NCBI GenBank assembly: GCA_949126835.1 | Contig: OX421494.1 | Location: 5,002,353 to 5,066,352 of the forward strand | Reading direction: 5' to 3' | DNA length: 64,000 bases | Source: Anisus vortex | Lineage: Eukaryota > Mollusca > Gastropoda > Planorbidae | In this document: piece after piece, positions 1 through 11,535 of the stretch | How positions within the stretch are numbered: the stretch's first letter is position 1 | Layout of the letters: every line of letters begins with the position of its first letter | Program-made: the position numbers and the translations under genes | The notes under the pieces: generated by a model | Seen by the model: the letters and a program-made list of their open reading frames with translations, nothing else | The model's database searches: none | Told to the model about the DNA's origin: nothing

Positions 1-700
1 TTTTCCTGTGTAGGATAGTTGTTAAGAAATGAAAATCTACTTGTTATCTATATTGTCATATTTTGTATGAACGGTAGAACTGATGCGTAATTCGATGGTT
101 TAAGTCCTTGTAAAGTTACCAAGAAATCATGTGATGACAAATTATTTGGGTAGGCTACCAAACAACAGAAGATAAAAACACTTCAGCATGAGCACTGTTG
201 CTCGTTTAGCTCAAAGTTTCTAAAAGCAGTCCACGACCTGTCCACGATTGCAGGGTCTTTTCTTATTATCCCACAAAACGCTCCGTGCGACACAAAAATT
301 CAACAAATATTTAGAATTTTTAGTGCCTTCTATTTTTTTTTTACTCACAGAAACCAAAAAATTATGGCCTTATAAATATTTAGAATTGCTGAATTGCCTT
401 AGAGCAGTGGTTCTTAACCGGTGCTCCGCGGAGCACCAGGTAGTTGCAAGTGCTCCGCGAAATTATGAAACAAAAAAATTAATGTTCACTCAATTACTCT
501 ATCTGATTGAGCTGAACAAATGCTTATAATATGTAGTCCAAACGGGGGAAAATCGGCCTTTTTGCCTATTTTTACTGTTTTTGTAACGAAGTTTTGACTC
601 ACTTGTACTAATGCTACATAAATAAAATTTATATGTGATTAAAGTTGAAGCCTTTCCTTCTCTTAATGATAACACTACCGACGAAATTATTTCAGCACTA

Positions 701-2010
701 ACTAACTAGAACTCCTATTGGAAGCAAGAGCTGGGAGTATTATTCTCTTGTAGCTCTGAACAAGAACTCAGCCGTGCGTTTGCGCACGGCTCTATCTCCG
801 TAGAGAACAGTGGATAGTGGGTCACCCGTCCCATCTCCTCGATCGACGAGACGGGGGCACTCCCGCAGAATATGCTCCACTGTCTCCTCCTCCTCCCCAC
901 AGTGGCGACACCGCGAGTCGTAATTAGGCCGGAACCTGGCGAAGTGTGCCCCAATAGGGCAGTGGCCAGTGCGGAATTGAGATATGATACTCTGTTCCGA
1001 CCTATTTAGGCACCACCATGGGTCGGCGCGGTTAGGGTGGGGCAAATGCCGCCAGACTTCTCGGCCCTTGTCAGAGCTGTCCCAGCTCTCGTTCAACTTT
1101 TCTGTCTCCCACCTCCGGATCAATGTACGGGCCTTCTCAAAGGAGCATGGCGTGCTGCCGGGCTCCTCGGAGGTGGGTGTGCTCAGCCCACCTTTTTTTT
1201 GGCAAGGTGGTCTGCTCTCTCATTGCCAGGTAGGCCTGTATGCCCTGGGACCCACTGCAGTAGCACGCGGTCTCCAAAGCGCTGGCTTAGCTCGTCTGAA
1301 GCCATTAGAATTGTTTCTATCTGAGGGGGCCAGTTGCTCAGATTCTCAATAACTTGGAGCACCGACAACGCATCAGTCAGGATGGTGACGGTCGTAGAGC
1401 CGAGGGCGCCTTCGACGTGGCGAAGGCGGATCCACTCCAGAGCCCGACTGATGGTGTCGATCTCTGCGCCGTAGTTGCAGAGACCGTCGCAAGGCCCCCA
1501 TAGTTCGTCTCTATTTGGGTTGCCGGGGTACTCTATGTAAACACCAAAGCCAGCGGTACCGGTGTCTGCATTAGCCGACCCGTCAGTGTAGACATGGACA
1601 GCCCCGGGCGGTAGGGCATTTAGCGTGTCCATGGTAACTTTTCTGAGTAGTTTTGGGTCGGACGTTTTGCTAACTGAGGTGTCCTTCAGTTTCGTTCGTA
1701 TTTGGGGGAGCGTTGGCGTGTTCCCCGGAGAGAAACTCGAGTACCTTTGCATAGGCAGCCTTGTATCGGGTAGGTCGATTTCGGATGACAGCCTTGTTGC
1801 GTGGTGCATAAAGGACTGCATCTTTATTCTCTTACTACCCTTCCAGGTGTCTACTAAGACTCTGGTTGGGAAGCTTTCCTCGAGTCTCTTATAGCGCTCG
1901 TAGGTCGTTATGACAGCGCGTTCTCTTCTAAGCTGGGGTGGTATGTTAGCCATCACCTCAGCAGCTGCCACTTCGGACGTTCGAAAGGTGCCTCAGATAA
2001 AGCGTAGTGC
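701..2010 (-). mobile_element. 5'-truncated non-LTR retrotransposon (RT end + RNase H) nested in hAT
   Basis: On the minus strand the fragment enters near the end of an RT domain (GTFRTSEVAAAEV, after a stop). It continues through an RNase H domain and ends in a cysteine-rich tail (CRHCGEEEETVEHILRECP, about 830-910). The flanks ttatttcagcacta (687-700) and tttcttcagcagta (2011-2024) match at 11 of 14 positions and may be a decayed target duplication. RNase H downstream of RT points to an I/Jockey-superfamily element. Confidence 0.72.
740..1971 (-). pseudogene. Retrotransposon RNase H domain and C-terminal zinc-knuckle region, frameshifted
   Basis: The frame 1183-1971 holds RNase H landmarks: HVYTDGSA (first Asp near residue 130), EIDTISRALEWI (Glu), LTDALSV (Asp) and WVPGHTGLPGNERAD (His/Asp). 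All catalytic acidic positions remain. The frame stops at a T8 run at 1192-1199 (A8 on the coding strand). The protein resumes in another frame and reaches the CxxC-H-C tail, ending near 740. The break is therefore a one-base homopolymer slip or a sequencing error. RNase H degrades the RNA strand during reverse transcription. Confidence 0.75.
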
Positions 2011-2040
2011 TTTCTTCAGCAGTAAAAGAGCATTTAACTT

Positions 2041-2466
2041 CTATTAGAAGAAAAGATTGAATTTTATTTTCCATCAATAAACGTAGAAACATATGACTGG
2101 ATACGTAATCCCTTTGCCACGGTTGATACATCAAATAGTAAGTTGTCATACCAAGAAGAAGAAGAATTAATCAACCTATCATCGGATCGTACACTTAAAA
2201 TAAAATTTTCCGAAATGGTTCTGGAGGAATTTTGGAGCTTTGTGCAAGAAGAATACTCAGCTCTCTCCATGAAGGCACTTAAAATCTTGTTGCAATTTTC
2301 AACATCATATTTGTGTGAACTCGGTTTCTCGATAGTCAACAACATAAAAACTAAAAAACGAGCAACACTTACTAATTTGGATGAAGAATTGAGGGTAGTT
2401 TTTTCTAAAATTAGGCCTGATATCACTGAAGTTTGTAAAAACCGTCAAGCTCAGGTTTCACATTAG
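2041..2466 (+). pseudogene. hAT transposase C-terminal fragment
   Basis: The open frame runs from about FYFPSINVETYDW through KALKILLQFSTSYLCELGFS to DEELRVVFSKIRP and ends at a TAG at 2464. The segment FSTSYLCELGFS followed by lysine-rich residues and DEELR matches the hAT C-terminal dimerisation region, resembling ZBED/SCAND3/FAM200-type transposases. The N-terminal zinc finger and most of the RNase H-like catalytic core are missing: upstream sequence is interrupted by the nested retroelement, and a stop precedes 2041 in this frame. It is a broken transposase rather than a host gene. Confidence 0.8.
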
Positions 2467-2721
2467 ATCTTAAACTTAATCGTACGTATGTGTATTTGTT
2501 TTTGTTTTTTTACTCCTTGATTTTGGTGCTCCCCAAATTTTTGTCATGATCAAAAGTGCTCCCCGACTTCAAAAAGGTTAAGAACCACTGCCTTAGAGCC
2601 TTAGATATGCATAGGCCTTTACGTCTTTCAATAACCTGTTATAATAATATTTAATATATGTTATAATCATACTTAAGAAGTCGAACCCGTTTATAGCGAA
2701 GTGACGAGGGGAGGGGGCGCA

Positions 2722-3121
2722 CAGTGGCGTAGCCAAGAGGCCAAGAGAAGTAGGGTTTGAGAAGCAAAAGTGGGGCCATTTAAAAAAATAAAAATTTGGG
2801 TCTTTTCAAGAATAAAAAGTGAAACTCTTTCGTATAATAAAAAGTGTGGCCTTTCTAAGAATATCGAAAATATCTCCGTGAATCTTGGAACTAATAACTT
2901 CTGGAGAAGTGGAGCCTGAGTCTATAGATAACATGATCATTTTAACAGTCTCTCATATGGAGGACGAAGGTGGGTAGGCTATAGGCCCCTATAAGAGAGG
3001 TTAAGAGTAGGCTAATTTAAATGCAAACACTGAAAAAACTAAAATATTATATAGCCTAGACTACGAAATATTTACAATGATAATGAGGCTCACATAGTGT
3101 TAAAATCTTTCTACGCCACTG
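2722..3121. mobile_element. Possible hAT-like MITE with 11-bp TIR
   Basis: CAGTGGCGTAG at 2722-2732 is exactly inverted at 3111-3121, bounding 400 bp of non-coding AT-rich DNA. CAGTGGCGTAG is a typical hAT-like terminus. No matching 8-bp duplication is visible at the flanks, so this may be a decayed copy or two unrelated ends. Confidence 0.5.
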
Positions 3122-4546
3122 GTCGTCTGCGAGAAGATATTAATTATAGGCCTAATGATTAGGCTACATGCATAGATTGGTAGACACATGTCATACCGCG
3201 CATGTGGCTATATAGGCCTATATTATATTCTGTTAGTGTATGAGGTATAATTATTAATTGGTTAGTTAATTAGTTTTGTATATATTATAGCAGTAGCGTT
3301 ATTTACATAGCTGTTATGATGTCAGTGCCCCGTGTCGACAGATACAGAGGGCAGATACAGAGTTAAATAAACAATAATCTCCACGCACACACACACACTA
3401 ACACATTTTTTGGACATTAAGCAATTAACTGACATTCTCGATAATTATACCCCCACCCACACACACACGGTACAATGGTTAACCAAATACCATCAACTTA
3501 ACCATGTCTATTTTGCTGATTGAGCATTATATTAATATAAAGACTTAAGAAATTCCCGACAGACTCAGTGTCTCTGTTTCTGTTACTGAATTATCAACCC
3601 TAGGCCTTTTATCTCTCTTTCTTCCTATTTCATTTCTACATTCTCTTGTTATTGTTATAGGCTACATTTCCCTGTTTTATTTACCGTAAAGGCATTATAA
3701 TAGGACGCAATAATCTTCTCTATAGAAGGAGCGTCTGTAATGTAAGCTTAGAAGATAAGGTAGTTGTTTTTCTTCATTTTTTTATGTTCTTGACGTGAAG
3801 ATACTAAAAATAGGCGTATAGGCCTAACTGTTCGGGGTGGAGGACTCGCCGATGATATTTGCCTTGAGCCACAATATTGGTGTCGAAATATTGTGGGAAA
3901 ATAATAATAATAGCTATCTTTTGAATTCACGGTGGCCCTACTGAAACCGTTTCGCGGTAACCTAGGAGCCTAAATAGGAAAGCATTATACTCATAGGCCT
4001 AGGTTGAGAACCACTCGAGTAGGCCTAATAGGTTTGAGGGTCTTCTAAAGACCTACATTTATGGGACCTCAATAGAATGTTATTAAACAGTATCGAACCT
4101 CAAACAAAAAAAAATGTTATTTGGAAGCGACATCTAGAAAATCAATGTGCTCAACGAATACGAACACATGTCTCTCAAGTAGTAGGCCTATATGATAATA
4201 ATATTATTTAGCAGCGATTTCTCTAAAACCATTCTGTGCTTTGTCTACTTGTTTTTCCAACGATAACACAAAAATAACATTCTTGGAGTGTTCTTTTCTT
4301 AAATACAATAATTTGAATCCATGGTGCAAGTGTATAGATAATAGGCCTACAGGAATACATGCATGATATGACAAGATAGATAACGCTTTAGCATGGTAAC
4401 ATTATTTGCATTACAATATTTAAAAAAGCTACTTTCGCTTTACTTTACCAGTAGGCTAAGCTTATACTTTTATTTTTACATATAGGGTCTATGCCTACAC
4501 TATATATGGAAAGGTCTAAGTTTATAGATCTACATATTATAGCATA
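3122..4546. other. Non-coding AT-rich DNA
   Basis: No gene seen. The stretch has short CA microsatellites near 3387 and 3455 and scattered TAGGCCTA-type palindromes. A segment around 3710-3770 resembles the SINE tail seen near 58710. Confidence 0.6.
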
Positions 4547-4554
4547 GGCTAGTC

Positions 4555-4789
4555 CAGGGATCGGTAGGCCTTATAACCTTTTGATAATAGTGACTCAGAC
4601 CTACCAAAGTGGGATTTCTAATTTATTCAGCGTGCCAAATTAAAAGCCTAAAAGTCACCTTGCTATTAAGCACTCTATTTCTAATAGAAGATACTTTAAT
4701 GTTCTTTCAGGAGTCTTCCGCGTGCCATTGAAAATCGTTCTGCGTAGGCTACCAAGTCTGGCACGCGTGCCGTAGGTTGCCGACCCCTC
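4555..4789. mobile_element. Small hAT-like non-autonomous element
   Basis: The left end CAGGGATCGG and right end CCGACCCCT(C) are inverted copies of the common hAT terminus cagggGTCGGCAACC. The flanks ggctagtc (4547-4554) and atctagtc (4790-4797) agree at 6 of 8 bases, consistent with an aged 8-bp target duplication. The interior repeats gcgtgcca motifs near both ends. It is non-coding. Confidence 0.6.
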
Positions 4790-5224
4790 ATCTAGTCTAT
4801 ACTTTCTTTACTAAGGTCCCATAAATGTTCTAAAATAGATATTACTAAACAAGTGATGCCAGTTTGAAAAAAAAAGTCGTTACGGACACCTAATGTTTCT
4901 GGGTTGTAAATGTCATACAAAGGTCAAAGTGTCAAATAATTTGTCACCGACATGTTACTGCTAATAGGATCAGCGGCGTAGCATATAGGATTGCCTACTG
5001 TGCTGGACGTGCACGCACAAAGGTCATGGGCAATGAGGGGTGGAGGGGCGGGGGCTATCTAGCGGCAAGCAAATTAAATTTATTCCTTTAAGACTTCAAA
5101 TGTAAGAGGCCAACCATCGGGGCTCTATAAACAAGGGCCTGCACTGCTCATGTTCTATTTCTACAATTATCTTGATAGGCCTACAGGATCATACCATATA
5201 GATGCTTTAAGCCATTGTCTAGAC

Positions 5225-5335
5225 CAGAGGTCGCCAACCTTTTGCGAATAGTGTGCCAAACTAGGATTCCAAAATCATTCCGCGTGCCAACAGCCTAAAA
5301 GTCAACCTGTTCTATTATATATAGGCTACTTTAAA
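5225..5335. mobile_element. hAT-like terminus fragment
   Basis: The text cagaggtcgccaacctttt, followed by gtgtgccaaa and gcgtgccaac, is the same terminal family as the element at 4555-4789. No matching right end was found, so only one end is annotated. Confidence 0.45.
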
Positions 5336-6561
5336 AAATTATTTGATAGGACAATTAATTTAACTCCGTAGCAAGACCAATGTTTAAAAAAAAGGAGATT
5401 TATAGAAAAAATAGTAAAAGCATTTTAAATAAAAAAATAAATTAACGTGTTTGTGATTATCATCCTTTTTTATTTTTATTTATAGGCCTATCAATACAAT
5501 ATTTTATTAGTCAACTTTCACATTTATGGTAATCATTGTCTAAATATTATTTTGGTACTCAAGATGAAGATCTAACACTTAACACTTAGTAGCCCTAATA
5601 TTAATTACGGTATATTAAATTGTGATCTCAGTTTACTGAGATGTCCTTTTAATTAATGTATTTAGGACCACTTTTTTTTTTTTAGCCTTTAATGTATGTA
5701 CATAAGGCTGTACAGAAATTGTGAATATATTAGTCTCTATTTAGGACCACAATTTTAAAGACCAAGAGAAGAGCTTTTTATCAAAATTTATTTAACATTA
5801 GATTTTGATAATAAATAGTGTATTCAGTATCTGAATGTTAATAAAAATCATTTAAACAAAATATCAAATATAACTTTTAAGTAATTAATTCAATATTTTC
5901 ACTTAAATGTGTGTGTTTTTTGGAGGACAAATCCAAATCTCGTAGCCATTTGAGATGATTTTATTTCCGGCAACATAGGAAAGTGACGTAAGAGAAAGAA
6001 TTTAGAGTAGGAAAAATGAATATTGTCACGTGTTTTGAAGCTATTGCCACATGTTTTGAATCTTTTCCCGGTTCTTATTTTTAACAAAATGGTTAAATAT
6101 AGATTTATAGCGTCGAGTTTTGTTTATTTGTTTTCTTTCTCAAACGTCACTGCCGTATGAGGCTATTCCAAATCTCGTTCCTTTGAGAAAAATCTCTTCA
6201 CTTGGTCTTTAATCATATAATATTAATACCATTGAGCGGATAGGCTACGTTGTAATCAAACAAACTTGGTACTTAACGTAATGTTTGAAAATATAGGCCT
6301 ACATATAAATTCTGTAGTCATAAAATATTTATACAATTTTCAAATATTTTTAAAAATATTTTTCATTTTAAAATTATAGTTATACATTGTAAGCCATTTT
6401 ATTCTTTTATAAAAGAAATAAAAAGGAACATACTAAAATTATTAACGCAAATAAAATGCTGAAATTATCTCCCTTTAATAAAAAAAAAAGTTTCCAAATT
6501 TGATTCAATAGTGATGCCAAACAAGATGTTTTGTAATATAAAAATATTACTGACTTATTTT
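5336..6561. other. Non-coding AT-rich DNA
   Basis: Long A/T runs; short open frames are not convincing as genes. Nothing recognised. Confidence 0.5.
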
Positions 6562-6720
6562 TACTCCCTTTATTTTAAGTTGCAATGTCTGCAATCGTGG
6601 TGCAAAAATTGGCTTCGATTTTTCGACCACTTCCCGTGGTCCGATCGAGCTGAAATTTGGACAGCAGACTTACCGGTAGTCGTGGATGTGCGCGACCGCC
6701 AGAACACCTAAGTTAGCACT
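6562..6720 (+). mobile_element. MITE end of the CTCCCTTTATTT family
   Basis: The segment starts TA-CTCCCTTTATTTTAAG and continues with ~110 bp nearly identical to the copies at 14684 and 15160 (for example ttcgaccacttcccgtggtc). Its last ~41 bp (gtggatgtgcgcg … cctaagttagca) recur inverted at 14346-14388. Confidence 0.6.
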
Positions 6721-8411
6721 TCCAATGCTATAGGGAGAGATAAGCAAAGACATAATTTTTTGGCCAGCAAAATATTGTAGCCAAAATAAAATAAAAAACG
6801 AAAGCCAAATCTAAATAATCATTGTTTTAAATTTCAAATCGAAAGTTATCTCCTATCTAAAGTTAAAAAAAATATTTACAATATAAAAACAATGTTAAGT
6901 CTTTGTGTGTCTAGTAGTAGTAGGCTAGTCAAGTTTATTGAATGAATTTATAATTATAATAGCCTACTAAGTGTCTAGTTCGGAATAATTTTAGGTCTAT
7001 ATATAATTTTTAAGGTAGGCATACTTATACATTGCTTTACATAATACTTTAGACTTTACTGTAATAGTATTTGTAATTTTCGTAGCACTATTGACAATTA
7101 TCAATTATAATTATTTAGCCTATTTAAAATTTATAGTAGACCTGTTGCCTATTAATATAGTCTAGGCCTATTAAGTTTTATTAGGGCTATTATTAGTATA
7201 TTATTATTAATAGTATAGAGTTACTATTTACTATAGAGTTGTCGTAGGCTGGTGTAGACTATCTGTAGCCTACGTTACGTCTGTCAGTGTAGGCCTATCA
7301 GTATCAGAAAATAATTGAATTAATCATGATCATGACCGGTAAATTATATGTAGGCCTAGCCTAGACTAGGCCTATCCAGTTTGAGTTATAATTTATAATG
7401 TATAATGTAATAGTAGGCCTTCCCTAGCCTATCCAGTTTATCCACTATCATTTATATTAAAATCTAGTAGCCTATCATATTTAATTTAATCATATATTAC
7501 TAATTTCTGCTGTTTCTACGAAAATAGTAGGCCTTAGCCTTAGGCCTATAGTCTATAGCCGCGCTATAGACTATAGTGACATATATTATAGTATTTATAG
7601 CCTAGCCTTTAGCATTATAGCGTAGGTATAGGCCTATGCGGCTATGGCTATGGCCTATAGGGCTATGCTATACTATATATATATATTTAATAATGTGTAG
7701 TGTAGGCCTAGGTCTTTCTATTGTTTGAGTTTGCTTAAATTAGTTGACCTAGCCTAGCTATGTTTAAACTTTAATCTAAGGGCCTACATGTTAGGCCTAC
7801 TAGGCCTATGTTAACTATGTATTTTTATTTGATGTATGATAGGCTAGACCTATTTGTAGGCCCTAACTAATTAGTATTATTGGCCTAATATTAAATCATA
7901 TCAGGTTGGGAATTGGCATAACGTAGGCTATGGTACATATATATATATATAGTCACAGGCTTGCTATTATTAGCCTTTTAATTATGAGCTCAAAAGATGT
8001 AACAAATAAACTAAGACTTATGGGGGGGGGGGGGGGGGGGAGATCATGCAAGGGGGAAAAAGTGCACAAATTAGTAAAATAGCATGGTAATTCAAAACTG
8101 GTATCCCCATACTAAGTACTATTGAACAATTTATATTGTAGGCCTAATGAAATATAAATAGTGAAACAAAATTTGATTCATTTAGGCCTAATATTTCAAT
8201 GAAAAAAAAACTGAACAAAAAACAAGAGGAGATGGGGTAATTTGTTGCTTATATGCTTTAATTCCTCCACCCATTTCTGTGTCTCTGATATTTGTAGTCA
8301 ATATGAAATGTGTTAAACAAGTTTTAACATTTTTGTATAGAGTTTTCAATCTCTATCCTATTTTAATTAGCCTAAACATAATATAGTCAGTCATATAAAA
8401 TATTGTTAGTT
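6721..8411. other. Non-coding DNA with the densest TAGGCCTA clustering
   Basis: No coding potential seen. There are many TAGGCCTA and near variants, short AT microsatellites near 7670 and 7935, and an uninterrupted G run of about 18 near 8023-8040. Confidence 0.6.
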
Positions 8412-8576
8412 TGAGGGTGTCCCTAAGTCTACCCAGCTCTGATGGGTAGCCTACCTGACCTTAGTTGGGGTAAAGTAAAGGCGGCTGTGCATAGTGCTGG
8501 CCACACAATCACCTAGTATGCCGTGGCCACGGAAACTGGTGAGCGATGCGTCACCAGCCTTATTATCAGTTTGCTG
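8412..8576 (+). mobile_element. SINE, body/tail copy without tRNA head
   Basis: It matches the body of the SINE at 24738: ggtgtccctaagtctaccc, ctgaccttagttggggtaaa, tatgccgtggccac. The tRNA-like head is absent, so this is a 5'-truncated retroposon. It is followed directly by the duplicated segment starting near 8579. Confidence 0.75.
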
Positions 8577-8578
8577 TA

Positions 8579-8985
8579 TGTAGACAGACACACTTCACTT
8601 TTTCAAATATTCACTATTGTTGTCTTAATATGAATGTATTAAAATTAATATAGGAACCATAGTAACATTTTCTTTAGGTTTTCAATGACAGATTTTTTAC
8701 ATATGACTGTCATTCTTTTCCAGTCCTTCACAGTCACAGTGCAAATAATGTCATCCTGAATAGTCAAACTCTGAATATGCAGTATATTTTCATGCAAAAC
8801 AGTGGGCAAGAATTTGTGGTCACCAGATACCATTTGCTGTAAGTAGACAGACACACTTAACTTTTTCAAATATTCACTATTGTTGTCTTAATATGAATGT
8901 ATTAAAATTAATCTAGGAAGCATACTAACATTTTCTTTAGTTTTCAATGACACATATTTTACATATGACTGTAATTTTTTTCAAG
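8579..8985. repeat. Two-copy tandem duplication, ~259-bp period
   Basis: About 145 bp beginning gtagacagacacactt near 8579 recurs near 8838 with few mismatches, including cactattgttgtcttaatat and ttacatatgactgt. No gene lies inside it. Confidence 0.75.
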
Positions 8986-9349
8986 TCTAATATTTGTAAT
9001 TAAAAAATTTTTCATTAAAAAAATTAAATGAAGATTTTTGACAACAAGAATCATGTTCAATTTAAATTTTTCCAGAAGCTGTTTAGTCAAGATTACCTCA
9101 AGTCAGCTGAACAAAAAGAGATTTACTGTTGGAATGTCCCATCTTCCCCTTATGCCTGACACATCTTTCCCACTCAGAGGGAATTATGGGTCACATTTGA
9201 AATTTTTACTTTTTCTATATTATTAATGTGAGATAGCATTTTACTTTTTTATTATTATTAAATTTTAAACTTTATTTTACATGATGTTCATGCCATTTTC
9301 ACTTACAATATTACATTTACATGTGTTACAATTTGTAGACTAAATAAAT

Positions 9350-9594
9350 GATGTTGAGATGAGGTAGATGTGATGTTGAGATGAGGTAGATGTGATGTTG
9401 AGATGAGGTAGATGTGATGTTGAGATGAGGTAGATGCGATGTTGAGATGAGGTAGATGTGATGTTGAGATGAGGTAGATGTGATGTTGAGATGAGGTAGA
9501 TGTGATGTTGAGATGAGGTAGATGTGATGTTGAGATGAGGTAGATGTGATGTTGAGATGAGGTAGATGTGATGTTGAGTTAGATGTGATGTTGG
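9350..9594. repeat. 22-bp minisatellite, ~11 copies
   Basis: The unit gatgttgagatgaggtagat+gt is repeated head to tail with almost no divergence; the last copy is shortened. Because 22 is not a multiple of 3, the minus strand reads as a 66-nt periodic open frame, which is an artefact. Confidence 0.95.
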
Positions 9595-9599
9595 GGGCT

Positions 9600-10270
9600 A
9601 ACAATAGAAAGAAATATGTTTGTTTTTAGAGCAGTTTGTTTGGAGGGATTTGTTTTTATGTATTTTGTTGTTATTTATGACATTAAATTATCTTGTCATT
9701 CCTTAATTAGATTTTTTTCATTTCATTAGTTGCATTTTAAGTTGTTGTGTTGTTTATGTTCGTCTATTTATTAATTTAGCATTAGCGATTTGATTTCTAT
9801 TTGGCCAGACCAGGGAGCCAAAATATCTTTCTGGGGTAAGCAGTTAACCCATAGCCTTGTGCCTCTTTTCCTGGGCCCCTATTGCCCTTCTAAATATGTT
9901 ACATTTATATGTATAACCCATTTTATGCTAGCGTATAACGTATGAACAACTTATCAAATAATAAATTTTCATTTATTATATATATATGTCTTATAAGAAC
10001 AAAAATTGGTATTTAATTGGAATTTAACTATAACTTTCCTTTGCAAACAAAAAATGTATTTGATCATGATTTACATGACCTTTCAACTCAAAATCCAGGT
10101 CTTAATTAAATATTAAATCTGCTTAACTCCACCCCATTTCATATGTCCCAGTTTGGCATTGACGTCTCCTTTGAGAATAGTGATGTACTTGTGTGGGAAG
10201 GACTACAATTGCAATCTGTAAAAAGACTGGACTTTATCCTCTATGCTACTATCATTGGTAGGCTATACCC
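9600..10270. other. Non-coding AT-rich DNA
   Basis: Nothing recognised. The hAT-like terminus caggggtctccaaac begins at about 10271. Confidence 0.5.
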
Positions 10271-10640
10271 CAGGGGTCTCCAAACTTTTCAGACCGAGGG
10301 CCGCATTAACTTTGGAGAGCGAAGGTAGTCGGGGGCAGAGTCATTCAGGCACTTGTAACATAGAGACGCCAGCTTGTAGGAGATCCGGTGGTTAATGGGT
10401 AGCCAGTGCAGAGATCGGAGAAGATGAGTAGTATGCGTCCAATTCTTCTTGTTAAGGACCAGTCGGGAAGCACAGTTCTGAACACGTTGAGGCCCTGAAG
10501 GGAGGAGGTCGAGAGGCCAGCCAAGAGCGAATTGCAGTTAACCAAGCGGCAAAAGAGGATAGAGCTGACAAGCTTAACACAAGCTTCCTTGGTCAAATAG
10601 CGATGCAAATCCAGAGATGATGTTCTGCACATAGTGGGAC
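10271..10640 (-). mobile_element. CR1/L2-like RT C-terminal relic behind a hAT-like end
   Basis: Caggggtctccaaacttttc (from 10271) is a hAT-like terminus. From about 10640 down to 10330 the minus strand encodes DLHRYLTKEACVKLVSSILF, then LVNCNSLLAGL, which matches the thumb region of CR1/L2 reverse transcriptases. It then frameshifts while retaining recognisable pieces such as YPLTTG. This is a degraded fragment with no intact gene. Confidence 0.6.
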
Positions 10641-11040
10641 CCCATGCCTCAATAACAATTTATGGAAGTTGATAAATTGGCAATGGGGAGCCAGAATGAG
10701 ATCGAAGCCAGTTTTGCTGAGCTTGCCTTATGCGTTTTTTCAGCGGGCTGAACACAGACAGATCCCCATTGGGGCAGGTTCACCCATCTGTTGGATATGC
10801 CCCAGCCGTGTTGGCGAACCTGCCCCACTATCCCTTTTATACGATTATCAATCCATTACAGCAGCTTTGGTAGAGAAAGCGACAACGTGACACCATCAAT
10901 GTAAAAAGGAGAGCCAGTGTGTATAGTTGAGAAACTATCCTTCAAGTCACAGGGGCCTGTGCAATGAAATCTGGAACTTGCAACAGTGGCGGAACCGGTT
11001 ATCCCACATGTCCTCCATATGACAACGTATATATATATAT
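10641..11040. other. Unassigned repeat-like DNA with an 11-bp hairpin
   Basis: The segment is GC-richer than its surroundings. GGGGCAGGTTC (10771-10781) pairs perfectly with GAACCTGCCCC (10816-10826) over a 34-base loop. It ends in a (TA)n run near 11028-11040. Confidence 0.4.
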
Positions 11041-11084
11041 AGGGCTCCCTTCCATCCTCAAGGGACGATGGCGCAGTCTCCTTT

Positions 11085-11520
11085 TTATCTGCCTCTCGCC
11101 TTTCTCCTAGCTTGTTTCTCTTCACTTCTTTCTGTGAGGGTGGCTTCTGCAGCTTGAGTGCCCTCGCGCACCTTAGACCGCCAAGAGGTGCGTTCCTTAG
11201 CAAGGCTCTCCCACGTTTTGGGCTCAATGCGTGCCAGTAATAAGTCTTTTTTGCAGACGTCTTTGAAACGCAGGCAAGGGCGACCTCTCTTTCTTGTTCC
11301 GGCTGCCAGCTCTCCATACTGCAGGGCTCTAGGGATGCGTTCCGCACCCATCCTGTGGACATGGCCTATCCATCGCAGGCGCCTCTCACCCAGGATTGAG
11401 TTTATACTCATCATGTGGCTTCTCCTGAGCACCTCCACATTTGTGACTCTTTCCTGCCATTTGATGTGGAGTATCCTGCGCAGGCATCGCAGGTGAAAGC
11501 TGTTGAGCTGCTTTATTTGC
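11085..11520 (-). pseudogene. Retrotransposon ORF2 C-terminal fragment
   Basis: Frames from ~11520 down read QLNSFHLRCLRRIL, then VTNVEVLRRS, ERRLRWIGHVHRMGAERIPR and [16 protein letters not shown], the conserved post-RT tail of this retrotransposon family. It continues the RT piece at 12602-13216 across the 11536-12627 insertion. Confidence 0.75.
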
Positions 11521-11535
11521 TTAGCGTATGTAGCC

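Larger units (their letters stand above)
405..2590 (+). mobile_element. hAT-superfamily DNA transposon with perfect TIRs and 8-bp TSD
   Basis: Both ends carry an exact 15-bp inverted repeat, CAGTGGTTCTTAACC (405-419 and, reversed, 2576-2590). They are flanked by identical 8-bp target duplications, ccttagag, at 397-404 and 2591-2598, which is the hAT hallmark. The right half encodes the end of a hAT transposase. The centre is occupied by a reversed non-LTR retrotransposon fragment (about 701-2010), so the transposase is broken and the copy cannot encode its own enzyme. The perfect ends and TSD suggest insertion was not ancient. Confidence 0.9.

Noticed and set aside
9326..9604. 92-codon frame over the 22-bp repeat
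   Set aside because: A periodic translation of a minisatellite; no independent support.
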